Shown here one piece after another: positions 1 to 12,762 of a stretch of DNA of 64,000 nucleotides. Under the pieces are notes generated by a model, which saw only the letters and a program-made list of their open reading frames with translations, was not told where the DNA came from and did no database searches. The translations under genes were made by a program, and so were the position numbers. Within the stretch, counting starts at the first letter, position 1, and the number at the start of each line of letters is the position of its first letter. Origin of the DNA: Haematococcus lacustris (Eukaryota; Chlorophyta; Chlorophyceae; Chlamydomonadales; Haematococcaceae); assembly GCA_030144725.1 (NCBI GenBank), contig JASKMD010000019.1, positions 6,065,739-6,129,738 on the forward strand, written 5' to 3'.

Positions 1-1
1 C

Positions 2-1498
2 ATGGAGTGCGTCCGTGCTACAATGCTGGCCTCTGGGGTGCCAGCCTTCTTTTGGGGTTTCGGCGTGATGGCAGCAGCGCACGTGCACAACCTGCGCCCA
101 GTGGCAGGCAAGCCCTGCACACCCCATGAGGCCTGGTTTGGCAGCCCCCCCGACATACATCACTTGCGCGTATGGGGCTGCCCAGCTTGGGTGCACGACA
201 ACGAGCCGAGCAGCAAGCTGGCCAGCCGGGGCATCAAGGGAGTCTTTGTGGGCTATGAGGAGGGGGGCAAGGCCTATCAAGTGTGGGCAAAGGGCCGGCT
301 CTATGTGAGCAAAAGCGTGGTCTTTGACGAGCAAGCAGTCCTGCGCCGCTTCGCTCCCGTGTCGTGCGCGCCTGCTCCCAGCGACCTGGTTGCCCCACCC
401 AGTGCCGAGGCGCCCAAGGGGGGGGATAGTGCAGCTGGGGAGCAGCCTGGGAAGCAGGGTGGGATGGAGCAGGGTAGGATGGGCAGTGGGGGAGGGACCC
501 CTGCTGTCACCCCCACCGTCACCCCCGCCCGACACAGCGCAAACCGTGGCGGGGGAAGCAGCGACAGCAACAGCGGCGGTGGGGGACAAGCGGGCAGTAG
601 GGGTGGACCCCCTGCTGCTCCAGATAGCTCAGGTGGGGACGGTGTAGGGGCAGGCGGGGCTGGCGGTTTGGGCAGTTCAGGGGGGATGGAGACTGGCACC
701 CCCGACACCGTGCCCGCGTTGCGCCCAGCTCTTGTGCCACCCGAGCGGCGCCGTTCTGAGCGCGTGCGCAAGCGCGTGGAATTCCCTGACTTCGTCACTT
801 TGTGCTACTCCGCTCGATACGAAAGCAACAGCAGCAGTGGCAGTGAGCGGGAGGGTGATGGGAGCAGGGGGAGCAAGGGGAGCTCGGGGGCTGCTGTCAG
901 TCAGCCTGCTGAGCCTCGCTCCTTCAGTGAGGCCATGTCTAGGCCTGATGCTGAGGAGTGGGGCCGTGCCATGGATGCCGAGATGGCCAGCCAGCACACC
1001 AATCAGACGTGGGTGTTGGTCAGCAGGCAACCTGGCATGTCAGTTCTGCCAGGCCGCTGGGTCCTAAAGATCAAGTGGGGCTTAGACGGCAGCATTGTCA
1101 AGTACAAGGCTCGCTGGGTGGTGAAGGGGTTTAGGCAGCGGGATGGGGTGGACTACTTTGAGGAAACTGTCTTTGCCCCCGTGGTCATGCACACGACCCA
1201 GCGCCTTATCTTTGCCCTGGCAGTGCAGAGGGGCTGGGGCCTCTGGCAGATTGACTTCAAAACGGCCTTCCTTAACAGCAAGCTCACAGACTCAGACCCG
1301 CAGATCTTTGTTGAGCAGCCAGAGGGGTATGAGGTGGGCAGGGGGCTGGTGTGCCAGCTGCAGCGCACAGTGTATGGCCTCAAGCAGGCCCCTCGGGCCT
1401 GGTACATGTGCCTGCGCGAGCAGCTGGAGCAGATTGGGTTCCGGGCTTCAGAAGCAGACCCCAGCCTATTCAGCCTGCGCCCTCGAGAAGCCAAGTAG
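2..1498 (+). mobile_element. Ty1/copia retrotransposon pol fragment (integrase C-terminus to RT, truncated)
   Basis: This open frame enters from the left edge and ends at a TAG at 1496-1498. Its first ~110 residues match the tail of a copia integrase region (HNLRP, the WGCPAWVH stretch, GVFVGYEEGGKAYQVW). A Gly/Ser/Pro-rich linker of about 200 residues follows. Then comes the start of an RVT_2 reverse transcriptase: AEEWGRAMDAEM, WVLKIKWGLDGSIVKYKARW, QIDFKTAFLN and YGLKQAPRAWY. In intact copia elements the catalytic YVDD box lies a few dozen residues beyond the last motif. Here the frame stops after DPSLFSLRPREAK, just before that box, so RT is incomplete and RNase H is absent. The break lies directly upstream of the giant LINE, and no copia sequence resumes beyond the LINE or gap. 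I infer a dead fragment. LTRs are not in the window. Confidence 0.9.
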
Positions 1499-1704
1499 GC
1501 TACTGTACCATTCCGCAGTCTTTGCCACATCCCTGCAGCGGAACCAGATATAAGGCTTGAGCATCCGGCACTCGAGAAGCAAATATACATCGGAAGTCAA
1601 GATTTGCAGGGGGACTTGGCAGTTGCGTAAGCGCCAATGCGTACTTGCAGAGGTGCGATATGTGATTGATTGCTCTCAAGGGCACACCTCCGGAGAGCTT
1701 CCAA

Positions 1705-4700
1705 ATGAGCTTCGATTCACCAAAGCCGAGTTGTAACCTCCGTGGACAGACAGCAGCAATGACGGTGGACGCGCCTGCAGGTAGAAGCAGGCGGTGGCTT
1801 ATCGTCTTATGCGTTGTTCTGTGCCTGTTCTGCGCTGGGCGGTGCCGAGCTGCGATCGGGACATGGTCCTTTGAGACCCCCCCGCAGCTTGAGCACCGCC
1901 CAGAAGGCTTTAAAAGCCGCGCAAACATGGCGTTGGCTATATGCCAACCTGCGGCCCCGTGCCACTACAACAGCAATCTGCCACATACAAGCCCCGTCAA
2001 ACGACGTGGTGCACTCCAACTACCAGCCTTGGCTGCTACAAGCAGGCACATCCAGCCGCCTGACACAGAATTACATGCTATACACAATGGCATGAAGGAT
2101 CACCACCACCCTACAGTCCTCGCTGCTACAGCCAGGCACAACCAGCTGTCTCACACAGAGAAGCAAACCGTCAAAGTTGACATGCTGGCTGACAAGCTAC
2201 ATGCCGCTCAGCCCCACCACCACCTGCCAGCCCTGACCGTTGCAGGTTGGCATGACCAGCCGTATGACACAGCGATGCAAGCTACACATGTTGACATGCA
2301 GGCTGCCAAGCTACATGCCGCTCAGCCCCACCACCACCTGCCAGCCCTGACCGCTGCAGGTTGGCATGCTCACCCATATGACACAGCGATGCAAGCTACA
2401 CATGTTGACATGCAGGCTGACAAGCTACATGCAGCTCAGCCCCACCACCACCTGCCAGCCCTGACCGTTGCAGGTTGGCATGACCAGCCGTATGACACAG
2501 CGATGCAAGCTACACATGTTGACTTGCAGGCTGACAAGCTACATGCAGCTCAGCCCCACCACCACCTGCCAGCCCTGACCGCTGCAGGTTGGCATGCCCA
2601 CCCATATGACACAGCGATGCAGGCTACACATGTTGACATGCAGGCTGACAAGCTACATGCCGCTCGGCCCCACCACCACCTGCCAGCCCTGACCGCTGCA
2701 GGTTGGCATGCTCACCCATACGACACAGCGATGCAAGCCACACATGTTGACATGCAGGCTGACAAGCTACATGCAGCTCAGCCCCACCACCACCTGCCAG
2801 CCCTGACCGTTGCAGGTTGGCATGACCAGCCGTATGACACAGCGATGCAAGCTACACATGTTGACTTGCAGGCTGACAAGCTACATGCAGCTCAGCCCCA
2901 CCACCACCTGCCAGCCCTGACCGTTGCAGGTTGGCATGCCCACCCATATGACACAGCGATGCAGGCTACACATGTTGACATGCAGGCTGACAAGCTACAT
3001 GCCGCTCAGCCCCACCACCACCTGCCAGCCCTGACCGCTGCAGGTTGGCATGACGACCCATATGACACGGAGATGAAAGCTACACATGGTGTCACGCAAG
3101 CCGACAAGCAACATGCCGCTCAGCCCCACCACCACTTGCCAGCCATGACCGCTGCAAGTTGGCGTGACCAGCCGTATGACACAGATATGTTATACATACA
3201 TGCTGACATGCAAGACACCCACCAACAACCATATCCTCCTCACCAACGACCACAGCCCACACACATCGGGATAATCTTAAGACAACAAGACAAACTGGTG
3301 AATGTGCTTATGCTCATTTTGATATGCACACACTTGCTTACCACTCTCTATCAACGCATGAACCACCCCCTAAAGCCAACAATAAAGGATTCCAAACGTT
3401 GCCTCAAGAAGCACAAGAAATTACTTAGCCGTATCAGAGCGACGGTTAGAACCACATGTTACAACCTTATGACAGGGATAGACGGTACTCAAGCAGCCTC
3501 TTGTGCCCTCTGCAAGCTGGCCAACATGTTTCACCTCTCCACACACGGCGCCAACAGCAGCCACCCTTTCACAGTCAACCAGTTCAATAGCACGCTGCAT
3601 GTTTATTGCACCTACCAGGTTGCAGTGAATAGCAATGAAACAGAAAAGACACCTTGCACCGTGGACCCCCTATCTGCCGCCCGGGCCACCTTCAACCCCA
3701 TAGCTGTCGCAAGAGCTGTCTACGTGGCCTGGCTGTTACTAGCCGCTGGGGATGTTGAAGCTAATCCAGGCCCAACCATCAAGCACTTTAAGCAAGACAA
3801 AGATAGCTCGGAATGCCAGATCTACTCCCTGAACAATGCTGCGGGACATGAATGGGTCACCACGCATGACATAGACAATTTTTACGAGACCAGGCTCCCT
3901 CAACTAACTGACCACCTTGAGCGCGGCGCATGGCTGATGGCACGAGGCGTTGATGGCTATTCCGACGAAGTCATTGAAATGTACCTACGTACCCATTACG
4001 GACTTACAGTACAAAGCATTGCCCAACTCAACCAACCCAGTGATTGGTCCGCTGATAATCTAGGGCACCTCGCTGGCCAGTACGGCACACACACGTTCTT
4101 GTGCAAAAAGCCAGGCCACAGCATGGCCATGAAGTGCATGAACGGCACATGGAACTTGCTGGACTCCATGAAAACGACACCTACACCTCTCTCGCACATC
4201 CCTGCTGCAACCAAGCGGACTATGCACCAACTCTTTATCATCACGCCCAATACCCGCTCACGAGAGCAGATACGCCGATGCGAGGAAAAGGGCATCCATC
4301 ACATCATCAGCCATGTGGAGCAGACAGGCGATCATGATTCCAACCAAATAGCATCCGCCCCCGCGTACACCCCGACCCACCACCCCACACATATGTACAT
4401 GGAAGGGCAGTACGAAGAGTGTTGCCTAGTACATGCATTGAACATGGCCATGGGAAAGAAATACATAGACTATCACGCTGTCATCGACCACTGCAAGCAG
4501 TTAAAAGAGCACCTGCAACACCTTGCACAAAAAGCACGAGAAGAAGGATATGCTATCCGAACCCTCACAACCGACCACATCTATAGCGAGAAAGGCAAGT
4601 TTTCCACCGACACACTGAACCACTACATGTACCGCAAACACCATGAGGTACGCACATACTTGCACCCAGCAACAACCTACCTACCAACCCACAGTATCAC

Positions 4701-7700
4701 ACCAGAAACAATCACCACAACCATCGCAAGCACCGGCGCGACAAACACGGAGGCTGTCCTCTTACTTTCACACCACCATGCAACTGTCATCAAACATACG
4801 CAACATGGTTGGTACCAGCTGGACTCACTCAACCAAGGGCCAAAGCCACTTTCCACACCTAACGACTGGAGGCGCCTCCAAGGGAACCTGCTCACCATTT
4901 GCACAGGCAACGTGAAACACACAAGATTCATTAGAAGAGAGATCTGGATAGCGGACCCGTTGGAGGCCACCACCACATCAGCACTAGCAGCACACTTCCA
5001 AGATCACACTGACCCGATTGATCTTACCACAGACAACACAGAGGCAAGAGAGGCCACCGACCACACAGAGATACTCGCCCCACTGCCCGTGCCCGTGCCC
5101 GTGCCCGTGCCCGTGACCCCACTGCCCGTGCCCGTGCCCGTGCCCGTGCCCGTGCCCCTGCCCATGCCCGTGCCAGTGCCCGTGCCCGTGCCCGTGCCCG
5201 TGCCCGTGCCTGTGCCCGTGCCCGTGCCCGTGCCCGTGCCCGTGCCCGTGCCCGTGCCCGTGCCCGTGACCCCACTGCCCGTGACCGCCTTTGGCGCCGA
5301 CAATAACTCTACACTAGACACCAAGCGCAACACTACAATTGAGGACACCCCATTACAAGAGGAACCTGCCCGGTCGCGACAGCGCCGGGACATTCCCACC
5401 GTTACCCTCCGCCCGCCAGTCCCCCTAGGAAAGCCGCGTACCAACCGACCCACCACGCGTGTCGATACCAACACTGACCCGTCAGCTAAGCGGTCACGAG
5501 CCACCAGGGCACACCGCAAGGACACGCACACACAAACCCTCATGTCCCAATACCTCCCCAAACCCACTATGGGGATCCACACCACAGAAACAAATCCAAT
5601 CATAGACGAGACACCGCTAACCACGCCAGAGAGTGACCCAAGAATGAGCCAACACCACAGACCCCCAACCGGACTGCCCCAAGCAACCCTCAACAGGCAA
5701 CACATCACCCTCACAACCTTCAATGTCAGAGGCCTACACAGATCTAGAAACGAAGTCCTTAACCTGGTGCACAAACAAAGTCCGGACATCTTAATCCTCA
5801 CAGAAACTATGACCCAACCCAAGAGCAACAACTCTAGCTCTGGCTGGCTGAAGAGGGTTATGCCCAACTACACCGTCCACCGTCACGAAGGCCATAGTGA
5901 GGTCCTCATTGGCATCAGACACGATCTAGCTATCCAGATGCAAGCCACCATGATGCCGCCGTGCACAGATGCGAACGTTAACACCCGATGCGTCATCCTA
6001 AACCTTCGCCAACGACAAAGCGAGGAACTCACACTCGTCGCCACGTACTGGCCGTCAGGGAACAACGACGACGCGATCCCGCTAAGGAAGAAGATGCAGG
6101 AGCACATACGGACTGCCACTGGACAACTGCCCGGCTCACTCATCCTGGCGGGAGATATCAATGCCACGATGAAAGCAGAGGACCGCTCCGAACACACTGA
6201 ATACCCACAAGACCACATGATGAGGGAGTTCGCCACAGAGATGCGCCTGTCCGAAGCTGATTCCGGCGACCGGGCCTGGACCTACCAGCAGCCACACTGC
6301 AACAGCCGCATTGACGCCATTCTCACGCGCGACGCGAGACACGGCCCTGGGCACCGCACGCATGTCGACACACAAGCGTACCTTAGTGACCACAGACCGC
6401 TCACCGCCACACTGACCACAACCAGGCTGGGCATAGAACTAGCAGCCACACATAAACCCCTGAAACACAGCCATACCATTCTCACAACCCCAATTACCAA
6501 TAATGACAGGGAAGCCTACCGCCTGGCAGTGCAACAACCCAGCTCAGGCGCTCCACAACTACATGCACACCTGACAGCATACCTAGCTCCCATGTACACA
6601 GACGCTATCCACTTCCTGACCACACTAGACAAGGCTAACCCACAACAACCACAACGCCTAACACTAGTGGCAGGCCTCCCGGCTAGAGCAGCTGTCGACA
6701 CCGCAGCCACCATGCTCACAACGCTCCTGGAAACCTGCAGGGGAACTGCCATGCAGACATGCAACACCAAGACATTGACCAGAGGAGGCCAGCATTACCA
6801 ACGCAGGAGCATGTGCAAGATCAGACTGGCACTAGGGAAAAAGCTCAAAACCACCAGAGAACTCAGCCGGAAGGCTAGAAGGTTATACAAACAAAACGGC
6901 GTCCACCCGTCTGTCGATGACCTACTCCCAGAAACAGACACGACCAACGCGGAGGTAAGGGAGGCGGTGCAAGCACGCCAGGGCGACGGTACAACCGAAA
7001 ATCACGTGCAAGCCGCGCTCGCCCAGCTAACCAACTCCTACCGCGACCAAATCCACAAACTAGATGACGACGACTCCGCACTTGCCATTGCACAGGCGCG
7101 TCTCAGAATGCAACACCTCATCAGCACCCAACCCAAAAAAGCCAACAAATACATACTACGCCCTTCTCGCACCGACCACAAAGGACTGCAGGCACTAGCC
7201 GACCCCGATACCAAGAACATCTGCACCGCCCCGGCCGACCTCAACCGAATTATCACCACCGCCTACAGACAAAAGCTCACGCCGCCGACTCCCAAAACCG
7301 GTCACTACACTAGCACACAGACCAGAAACTATCCCTGGACCCGCCCCAAAGCCGACGACCCCTTCACGTTGCACACCTGCCAAAATGTACACTGGCTGCA
7401 CACAGCCATCATGGACAAAGCAGGATTTCAAGAATGCATCAGCAAACTGTCAGGTGGCAAAGCACCTGGCCCGGACGGCATTGAAAACGAGATCATCAAG
7501 ATGCTGCCATGGGAGATGAGGGACACCATTCACCAGCTGTTTATCGTCATGTGGGCCACTGGCTGCACACCCACAGCATGGAAAGCCAGTGACACCTGCC
7601 TGCTATACAAAGACAAGGGCCAAGAAACAGACCTCAACGCCTACAGACCTGTGGGGCTAGCCAACACCATCTACAAACTCTGGACCAGCCTCATAACTAG

Positions 7701-10700
7701 AGCGCTGTGCGAATATGCTGAAGCTAATGGGATGCTAAGTAACTGCCAAGCAGGCTTCCGCTCCCATAGGGACACCACACAACAGCTCCAAATGCTGGTC
7801 ATGGCCCTCGAAGACGCCAAGCTAGCCAAAGTAGATATATATGCGCTCCTGGTCGACTTCACTAGCGCCTTCAACACCACTTGTCAAGACAAACTGCTAT
7901 GGATTATGCATGACTTAGGCTTTCCCACCGACGCTACAGATGCGGTGCGGGACCTCTACACGGGGGCAACGACACGCTTCAACACTCCGTACGGTCACAC
8001 CGACCCGGTACCCGTTGACCGGGGTACCATCCAGGGCGACTCCCTATCACCTTTCTTATTCCTCATCTACATCGAACCCCTACTGCGTTGGCTCCAAGTA
8101 GGAGCGCGGGGGTACAAATTCACATCCGATACAACCGACAGCGCCGGGCGATTTACCATCGGCAGCATCGACTATGCAGACGACATCGCTATCCTATGCA
8201 ACTCAATCAGCAATCTACGCTGCCAGGCCGACAAGCTCTCCGCCTACTCGGACTGGGGCCACCTCATCATATCCCACAGCAAAACCATCGCCACAGCGGC
8301 GCTCCACAAATCGCACCAATCCGGCAGATGCAGCACCACGGCAGAAGCGGAAAAGCAAGCCCGCAGAGAACTACAAGTCGTAAAGTTACAAGGGAAGCCT
8401 GTCACCTACCTCCAACCGACCGCCCCCTTCACTTACCTAGGTGTCCTACTTACCATGACGCTCAACTGGAAACCACAACACATAGCCATGGTGTCCCAAC
8501 TGAGACAGAAGTTAGAAAGACTACGACGCTCGTTTGCCAGCGCGAGACAAGCCATCCACATCATCAAAACAGCCATCATCCCCAGTCTGGCTTACAGTTT
8601 CTGCGTGGTCCCATGCACACCAGGAGATCTAGACCTCTACGACAGAGCAATCAACCAATGTATTAAGGAAAAACTTAGACTCCCACTAGGCACAACCAAT
8701 GCCGTCGTCAGGGAGGACATCGACAAGCTCGGCCTGGGCATCAGCTCAACAGCCAAAGAGTACCATACCAGAAACACTACAGCCCTCTTGCACAGTCTCC
8801 AGTCCACAGACACTATACATGCCCACATAACCAGAAGCATACTACACAAACAGATTACCTGGCTCTACGCTCAAGCTGCCAAGCATGGACACCGCATCCT
8901 CATTATGCTACAACACACCCTACGCGCCAGACAACTCCTGCATGCTACCACGGCGCAGCTCACTGCCACTCAGGAAGGACAAAACCTCTACCCTAAGGAA
9001 ACCAAACTACTTGGACAACTCATCACACAGAATACTAGCGCCCTTCCACTTGACATAGTTAGTGCCTGCATGACGTGCCTCAAAAGTCTGGGCATCCGAC
9101 ATGCCACAGAGCTCCAACACACCATCGCTGGCAGCACCTACATCATCTCAGGAAAGATGCTTAAAGAACGCTTCCACAACAAGGTCAAACAAAAACACTA
9201 TATCGCCCTCAACAGACTAACGACCATGGCGACCCAGGACAGATGCCCAACCACAACAGAGGCGAAAGACATCGCAGCCAAACGAGACACCACCTCCGAC
9301 CTGCCCGCTGCGCAAAGACTAATTAAACCATGGGCCGCGGGCTTGACGGAGCTTGCACCAACCGACGTCGAAGAAGACACAAAGCACCGCTACGCTGATA
9401 TCAGGGCGTATGTGATTGCCAAGAAGCCCACATCGGGAACACAACCGCCCAACCCGACGCACGTGACCGCAACACAACCGCCCGCAGCCCAGGAGGCCAT
9501 CAAGAGCAACTCCCGGCTGCTAAGACGAGAGAACAAAGAAGCACAATCGCCTCCAACGAAGCCCACCCGACCCAAGGCGGGCACGAAACGGAACACTGAG
9601 GGCAGACAGATCCAAACTATCCCGAAGGACATCGTGCGCATAGTAGGCCTTGACCTTCCAGGGCTCTCCAGCTGGAAGGTGGATAAAGCCTGCCGATGTA
9701 AACCCAAGAACCTAGGTTGCATACTAGGGGCCATGTACGGCCACCAAGAGGCCATTACCAACATAGAGGGCTGGCAATGGGACGGCATTAACAAGGAAAA
9801 CTACTACAAGGTGCATTGGAAGCCCACAGTCATAGATAGATGGGCATTACCACTATGTGCAGAAGAAGGCTATACACCCACACACATAGAACCCATCAGT
9901 AGGGAAGAGGCTAAAGACGTATGCACATGTGAGCTATGCTGGCTACCAAGAGGAGACAGCCCAATGTGCCACAACTGCAAGAGGGCCTACCACCCAGCTT
10001 GCCTTGAGGAAGCCCTCCTGTCGGGACACAAGGAACCAGGATACTGGCTGTGCCCTATATGCAAGTTTGGCAGCAACGAGTTCAAAACGACTATGCGCCA
10101 GTCAGCGCACTCGGACCTTATACGAGTTCACTGGCGCCCCACCCTCGAACCGGCACCTCTCATCACGGCACACCTGGACTACCTGGCGCGACGCAGCGAC
10201 TATGAAGAGGAAAATAAGAGGATACAAGAAGCTAGATACGCGCGGCCTGACACACAGCTGCCAACACACACCCGGCAGGGACTACCGGACCCGCACACCT
10301 GGCTGCCCCGGTGCACCAACCTTCACTCGAAGGCCACCTTCCACACGTACCCCATTAACCCGCAAACGGACATAATCGGGACGGGCAAATGCGAAACCTT
10401 TCTGCAACTACACCCCCACATGACCACTCCCGCGATGAACTCAAGCACGGGGGAGCCCATCATGCCCAAACACGACCTAGTGCAACACGTAACGGTTCAC
10501 GACGAGTCGGGCCGCACAATAGGCCTCCTGACCAAACAACAACACCAGCACCTACACGCCTGGTTACAACACACACCACACGCACGCAACCTGGCCACAG
10601 AACTGGTGGCCCTCCTAAGGAGACAAGACACACAGAGCAGCCGCCACCCCATGAGACTGGCACAAGACAAAGCCCTCACTACCCTGCACACCACACGATC

Positions 10701-12762
10701 CTTTACAAGTACCGTCCAAAGGTGGGCGGACCCACTCACAGTTAGACCAGAAACTACTACCTACTGGAGCCCCGACATCAATGACACCGCCTTTGGGGCA
10801 CACCACAATTGCCTACTCGTACGTCACACTGGGCTGTCCACATGGAACGTACCAGCCGATGATGCGGTGGCCCTGAAATGCGTTAACCATGCTATACACT
10901 CAGCACACCAGGAGGAGGCCATGGCCACCATCATGTTGATCCCTGGCAAAAAGGGGATCTCTTACCCCAAGTACATTGACACCTTGAGACGGTACCCAGA
11001 GTACTGCCAGCACCTGGCCAGCATACCTCTCACTAATACCAACTGCTCCAAACTTGGCAAACACGCCACCCTCCTCGTCTACGTCATATGGAATGAGGCA
11101 GGGCAACTACTCACCACCAAAGGCAACCCGCAAGGATGGATGGCTAGCACAGCCACCGCACTACATCCGGACCGGGAGACACACCCTTTCCATCACAAAC
11201 CCAATAACCAAAAACAGCCAGCCACCCTCCCCAGTGGCCACAAACAGCACCTCCGCCTCCCGCTGGACAGGGCCCTACCTACGCCAGGGCACACACGCAA
11301 CCAACACCAGCTCACACACCACTCCACCACGCTACCACGGATGGCCATCACCGAATGGACCACTGTAGCGTACACTGACGGGAGCTGCATTAAGACATCC
11401 GAGCCAGCCCCGGCACGCGTCGGGGCGGGGGTCTATATTCCAGAAAACAACGCCCTGATTACCATTGCACTGAACGACCCAGAGAACAACACCATCAACA
11501 AAGCAGAACTCACAGCGATACACGCGGCAATCAAAGCAGGAGCCAGACGCATTGCCACCGACAGCCTCTGCTCCCTCTATCAGATCCGCCGAGCCCTCGC
11601 TAACCCTATGTCCCTCATCAATCATAGACATAACGACATCCTGACAGACATCGCCACCCTCATCGTCGCCAGCCCCGACACGATCCAATTCTTCAAAGTC
11701 AAGGCCCACTCGGGCGTCATCGGAAACGAAGGCGCAGATGCCCTTGCTAAGCACGCAGCGTTACACCCGGAACAAGCCAACACACTAGGGTACCACCCGA
11801 CAACACGTAGAGAGAGGGGCATATGGCTAAGCAACGGGACCGACGGCGAAACCCTCGCCCCACTCCCGGACTGCCGCCACAGCGTGCGAGCACACATGCA
11901 TAGCAGGCACAAGTTAGGCCTCGCCAACCAAGACAGCATTTACTATCAGATGACCCAAGATATCACCAAAGCTGCGGCAAAGGGAGCGGGCGAAAGAGTG
12001 ATGACCGACACGAACATCTCCATCCCCGCGCAAAGAACCGCCTTACTCTACCGAACCGGAGGGCTCTACAACCAAAAGCTGGCTATGCGCTGGAGAAAGG
12101 CGACAGACGACCGCTGCCCACTCTGTGGGGAGGCTGACAGTGCCACACACCTCCTCTCGGGCTGTAGCGCGACCCTACCACTTGTGCAAGAAAGGCACAA
12201 CGGGGCCGGCCGCCTTATCGCCAAAGCCATCAGCAAAGGAACCCTCGGCGGGTGCATCCGGTTTGCGGACACCGGCAGCTGGGAGAAGGGTGCAAAAGAC
12301 AACCTGGACCTCCCTAACGACACACTACACACAACACTGCGGGCGCTTGGCCTCAAGACAGCAACGACCAAAAATACCACCAGACCAGACATTCTCATGG
12401 TGACGCCCCTACAGAAGACGGGCAAACGCGGCAAAGCCATCAAACGGGTCACTATCATAGAAATCAAATACTGTGCAGACTCCAGATGGGCAGAACAACT
12501 GGACAAAGCCCTCAACCAACACACGAAACTGGCACACACCATCCGCAAGGAAGGCCACACGGTCGAGATCCGACCAATCCTATTAGGTATAGGCGGCATT
12601 ACATATGAAACACACACGCGCCAACACCTTTTGGCCCTTGGGGTCACCCAAAACGACGTAACCAAGCTACTAAACAAGCTCACGAGACATGCGGTAGAGG
12701 CAGCCCACTCCATTGCCAAGAACAGCTACAGGCTACGAGCTACTAAAGGGGGGGGGGGGTAA
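1705..12762 (+). CDS. Dualen-type LINE polyprotein with 2A site, tandem Josephin-like proteases, APE, RT, PHD, RNase H and RLE
   Basis: Residue numbers here count the in-frame TTG at 1666 as codon 1; ATGs follow at codons 14 (1705) and 32 (1759). Order of domains: hydrophobic signal-like segment ~44-62; nine 38-residue His-rich repeats ~178-519; a second hydrophobic segment ~546-562; a 2A-like motif ending G702/P703. Josephin-like domain 1 shows C717, H818, D833; domain 2 shows C920, H1038, D1053. A Pro-Val tract spans ~1141-1207. The APE/EEP endonuclease (~1348-1585) shows N1353, E1380, D1497, N1499, D1575, H1576. RT (~1925-2260) shows D2064 and YADD at 2170-2173. A C4HC3 PHD finger spans 2755-2799. 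RNase H shows D3238, E3281, D3299, D3358. A CCHC knuckle spans 3484-3500, and RLE shows D3575, E3599, K3601. Every listed catalytic residue is present, so the copy looks functional. It ends in a G-run (RATKGGGG), where a length error could change the last residues. Confidence 0.9.
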   Translation: MSFDSPKPSCNLRGQTAAMTVDAPAGRSRRWLIVLCVVLCLFCAGRCRAAIGTWSFETPPQLEHRPEGFKSRANMALAICQPAAPCHYNSNLPHTSPVKRRGALQLPALAATSRHIQPPDTELHAIHNGMKDHHHPTVLAATARHNQLSHTEKQTVKVDMLADKLHAAQPHHHLPALTVAGWHDQPYDTAMQATHVDMQAAKLHAAQPHHHLPALTAAGWHAHPYDTAMQATHVDMQADKLHAAQPHHHLPALTVAGWHDQPYDTAMQATHVDLQADKLHAAQPHHHLPALTAAGWHAHPYDTAMQATHVDMQADKLHAARPHHHLPALTAAGWHAHPYDTAMQATHVDMQADKLHAAQPHHHLPALTVAGWHDQPYDTAMQATHVDLQADKLHAAQPHHHLPALTVAGWHAHPYDTAMQATHVDMQADKLHAAQPHHHLPALTAAGWHDDPYDTEMKATHGVTQADKQHAAQPHHHLPAMTAASWRDQPYDTDMLYIHADMQDTHQQPYPPHQRPQPTHIGIILRQQDKLVNVLMLILICTHLLTTLYQRMNHPLKPTIKDSKRCLKKHKKLLSRIRATVRTTCYNLMTGIDGTQAASCALCKLANMFHLSTHGANSSHPFTVNQFNSTLHVYCTYQVAVNSNETEKTPCTVDPLSAARATFNPIAVARAVYVAWLLLAAGDVEANPGPTIKHFKQDKDSSECQIYSLNNAAGHEWVTTHDIDNFYETRLPQLTDHLERGAWLMARGVDGYSDEVIEMYLRTHYGLTVQSIAQLNQPSDWSADNLGHLAGQYGTHTFLCKKPGHSMAMKCMNGTWNLLDSMKTTPTPLSHIPAATKRTMHQLFIITPNTRSREQIRRCEEKGIHHIISHVEQTGDHDSNQIASAPAYTPTHHPTHMYMEGQYEECCLVHALNMAMGKKYIDYHAVIDHCKQLKEHLQHLAQKAREEGYAIRTLTTDHIYSEKGKFSTDTLNHYMYRKHHEVRTYLHPATTYLPTHSITPETITTTIASTGATNTEAVLLLSHHHATVIKHTQHGWYQLDSLNQGPKPLSTPNDWRRLQGNLLTICTGNVKHTRFIRREIWIADPLEATTTSALAAHFQDHTDPIDLTTDNTEAREATDHTEILAPLPVPVPVPVPVTPLPVPVPVPVPVPLPMPVPVPVPVPVPVPVPVPVPVPVPVPVPVPVPVPVTPLPVTAFGADNNSTLDTKRNTTIEDTPLQEEPARSRQRRDIPTVTLRPPVPLGKPRTNRPTTRVDTNTDPSAKRSRATRAHRKDTHTQTLMSQYLPKPTMGIHTTETNPIIDETPLTTPESDPRMSQHHRPPTGLPQATLNRQHITLTTFNVRGLHRSRNEVLNLVHKQSPDILILTETMTQPKSNNSSSGWLKRVMPNYTVHRHEGHSEVLIGIRHDLAIQMQATMMPPCTDANVNTRCVILNLRQRQSEELTLVATYWPSGNNDDAIPLRKKMQEHIRTATGQLPGSLILAGDINATMKAEDRSEHTEYPQDHMMREFATEMRLSEADSGDRAWTYQQPHCNSRIDAILTRDARHGPGHRTHVDTQAYLSDHRPLTATLTTTRLGIELAATHKPLKHSHTILTTPITNNDREAYRLAVQQPSSGAPQLHAHLTAYLAPMYTDAIHFLTTLDKANPQQPQRLTLVAGLPARAAVDTAATMLTTLLETCRGTAMQTCNTKTLTRGGQHYQRRSMCKIRLALGKKLKTTRELSRKARRLYKQNGVHPSVDDLLPETDTTNAEVREAVQARQGDGTTENHVQAALAQLTNSYRDQIHKLDDDDSALAIAQARLRMQHLISTQPKKANKYILRPSRTDHKGLQALADPDTKNICTAPADLNRIITTAYRQKLTPPTPKTGHYTSTQTRNYPWTRPKADDPFTLHTCQNVHWLHTAIMDKAGFQECISKLSGGKAPGPDGIENEIIKMLPWEMRDTIHQLFIVMWATGCTPTAWKASDTCLLYKDKGQETDLNAYRPVGLANTIYKLWTSLITRALCEYAEANGMLSNCQAGFRSHRDTTQQLQMLVMALEDAKLAKVDIYALLVDFTSAFNTTCQDKLLWIMHDLGFPTDATDAVRDLYTGATTRFNTPYGHTDPVPVDRGTIQGDSLSPFLFLIYIEPLLRWLQVGARGYKFTSDTTDSAGRFTIGSIDYADDIAILCNSISNLRCQADKLSAYSDWGHLIISHSKTIATAALHKSHQSGRCSTTAEAEKQARRELQVVKLQGKPVTYLQPTAPFTYLGVLLTMTLNWKPQHIAMVSQLRQKLERLRRSFASARQAIHIIKTAIIPSLAYSFCVVPCTPGDLDLYDRAINQCIKEKLRLPLGTTNAVVREDIDKLGLGISSTAKEYHTRNTTALLHSLQSTDTIHAHITRSILHKQITWLYAQAAKHGHRILIMLQHTLRARQLLHATTAQLTATQEGQNLYPKETKLLGQLITQNTSALPLDIVSACMTCLKSLGIRHATELQHTIAGSTYIISGKMLKERFHNKVKQKHYIALNRLTTMATQDRCPTTTEAKDIAAKRDTTSDLPAAQRLIKPWAAGLTELAPTDVEEDTKHRYADIRAYVIAKKPTSGTQPPNPTHVTATQPPAAQEAIKSNSRLLRRENKEAQSPPTKPTRPKAGTKRNTEGRQIQTIPKDIVRIVGLDLPGLSSWKVDKACRCKPKNLGCILGAMYGHQEAITNIEGWQWDGINKENYYKVHWKPTVIDRWALPLCAEEGYTPTHIEPISREEAKDVCTCELCWLPRGDSPMCHNCKRAYHPACLEEALLSGHKEPGYWLCPICKFGSNEFKTTMRQSAHSDLIRVHWRPTLEPAPLITAHLDYLARRSDYEEENKRIQEARYARPDTQLPTHTRQGLPDPHTWLPRCTNLHSKATFHTYPINPQTDIIGTGKCETFLQLHPHMTTPAMNSSTGEPIMPKHDLVQHVTVHDESGRTIGLLTKQQHQHLHAWLQHTPHARNLATELVALLRRQDTQSSRHPMRLAQDKALTTLHTTRSFTSTVQRWADPLTVRPETTTYWSPDINDTAFGAHHNCLLVRHTGLSTWNVPADDAVALKCVNHAIHSAHQEEAMATIMLIPGKKGISYPKYIDTLRRYPEYCQHLASIPLTNTNCSKLGKHATLLVYVIWNEAGQLLTTKGNPQGWMASTATALHPDRETHPFHHKPNNQKQPATLPSGHKQHLRLPLDRALPTPGHTRNQHQLTHHSTTLPRMAITEWTTVAYTDGSCIKTSEPAPARVGAGVYIPENNALITIALNDPENNTINKAELTAIHAAIKAGARRIATDSLCSLYQIRRALANPMSLINHRHNDILTDIATLIVASPDTIQFFKVKAHSGVIGNEGADALAKHAALHPEQANTLGYHPTTRRERGIWLSNGTDGETLAPLPDCRHSVRAHMHSRHKLGLANQDSIYYQMTQDITKAAAKGAGERVMTDTNISIPAQRTALLYRTGGLYNQKLAMRWRKATDDRCPLCGEADSATHLLSGCSATLPLVQERHNGAGRLIAKAISKGTLGGCIRFADTGSWEKGAKDNLDLPNDTLHTTLRALGLKTATTKNTTRPDILMVTPLQKTGKRGKAIKRVTIIEIKYCADSRWAEQLDKALNQHTKLAHTIRKEGHTVEIRPILLGIGGITYETHTRQHLLALGVTQNDVTKLLNKLTRHAVEAAHSIAKNSYRLRATKGGGG
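2197..3222 (+). repeat. Nine tandem 114-bp units (38 residues each) in the LINE ORF
   Basis: Units begin at 2197, 2311, 2425, 2539, 2653, 2767, 2881, 2995 and 3109, each exactly 114 bp apart, so the reading frame is kept. The unit encodes a His-rich motif around [15 protein letters not shown] followed by [18 protein letters not shown]. The last unit is the most divergent. Two subtypes alternate (WHDQPYDT and WHAHPYDT), which points to growth by unequal exchange. The repeats lie between the signal-like segment and the 2A site. Confidence 0.95.
3718..3774 (+). other. 2A-like ribosome-skipping site
   Basis: The codons at 3751-3774 read D-V-E-A-N-P-G-P, the canonical D(V/I)ExNPG|P 2A core, preceded by the hydrophobic stretch [10 protein letters not shown], as is usual for active 2A sequences. 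Skipping between Gly (3769-3771) and Pro (3772-3774) would release a ~690-residue N-terminal protein and start the protease/endonuclease/RT polyprotein at Pro703. The first Josephin-like Cys lies only 14 residues after the break. 2A-like sequences are known in some trypanosome and animal non-LTR elements. Activity here is inferred, not shown. Confidence 0.9.
5086..5284 (+). repeat. (CCCGTG)n coding microsatellite, Pro-Val tract
   Basis: Near-perfect hexamers encode alternating Pro-Val with a few Leu/Met/Thr interruptions over about 66 residues. The tract lies between the second Josephin-like domain and the APE endonuclease and probably acts as a stiff interdomain linker. The hexamer period keeps frame through any expansion or contraction. 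Confidence 0.93.

Noticed and set aside
2197..3222. Regular 114-bp spacing as a possible CRISPR array
   Set aside because: Units are contiguous, coding and without unique spacers; the context is a retrotransposon ORF.
5024..5867. Minus-strand Gly-Thr-rich ORF opposite the Pro-Val tract
   Set aside because: A shadow of the hexamer repeat on the antisense strand of the LINE polyprotein.
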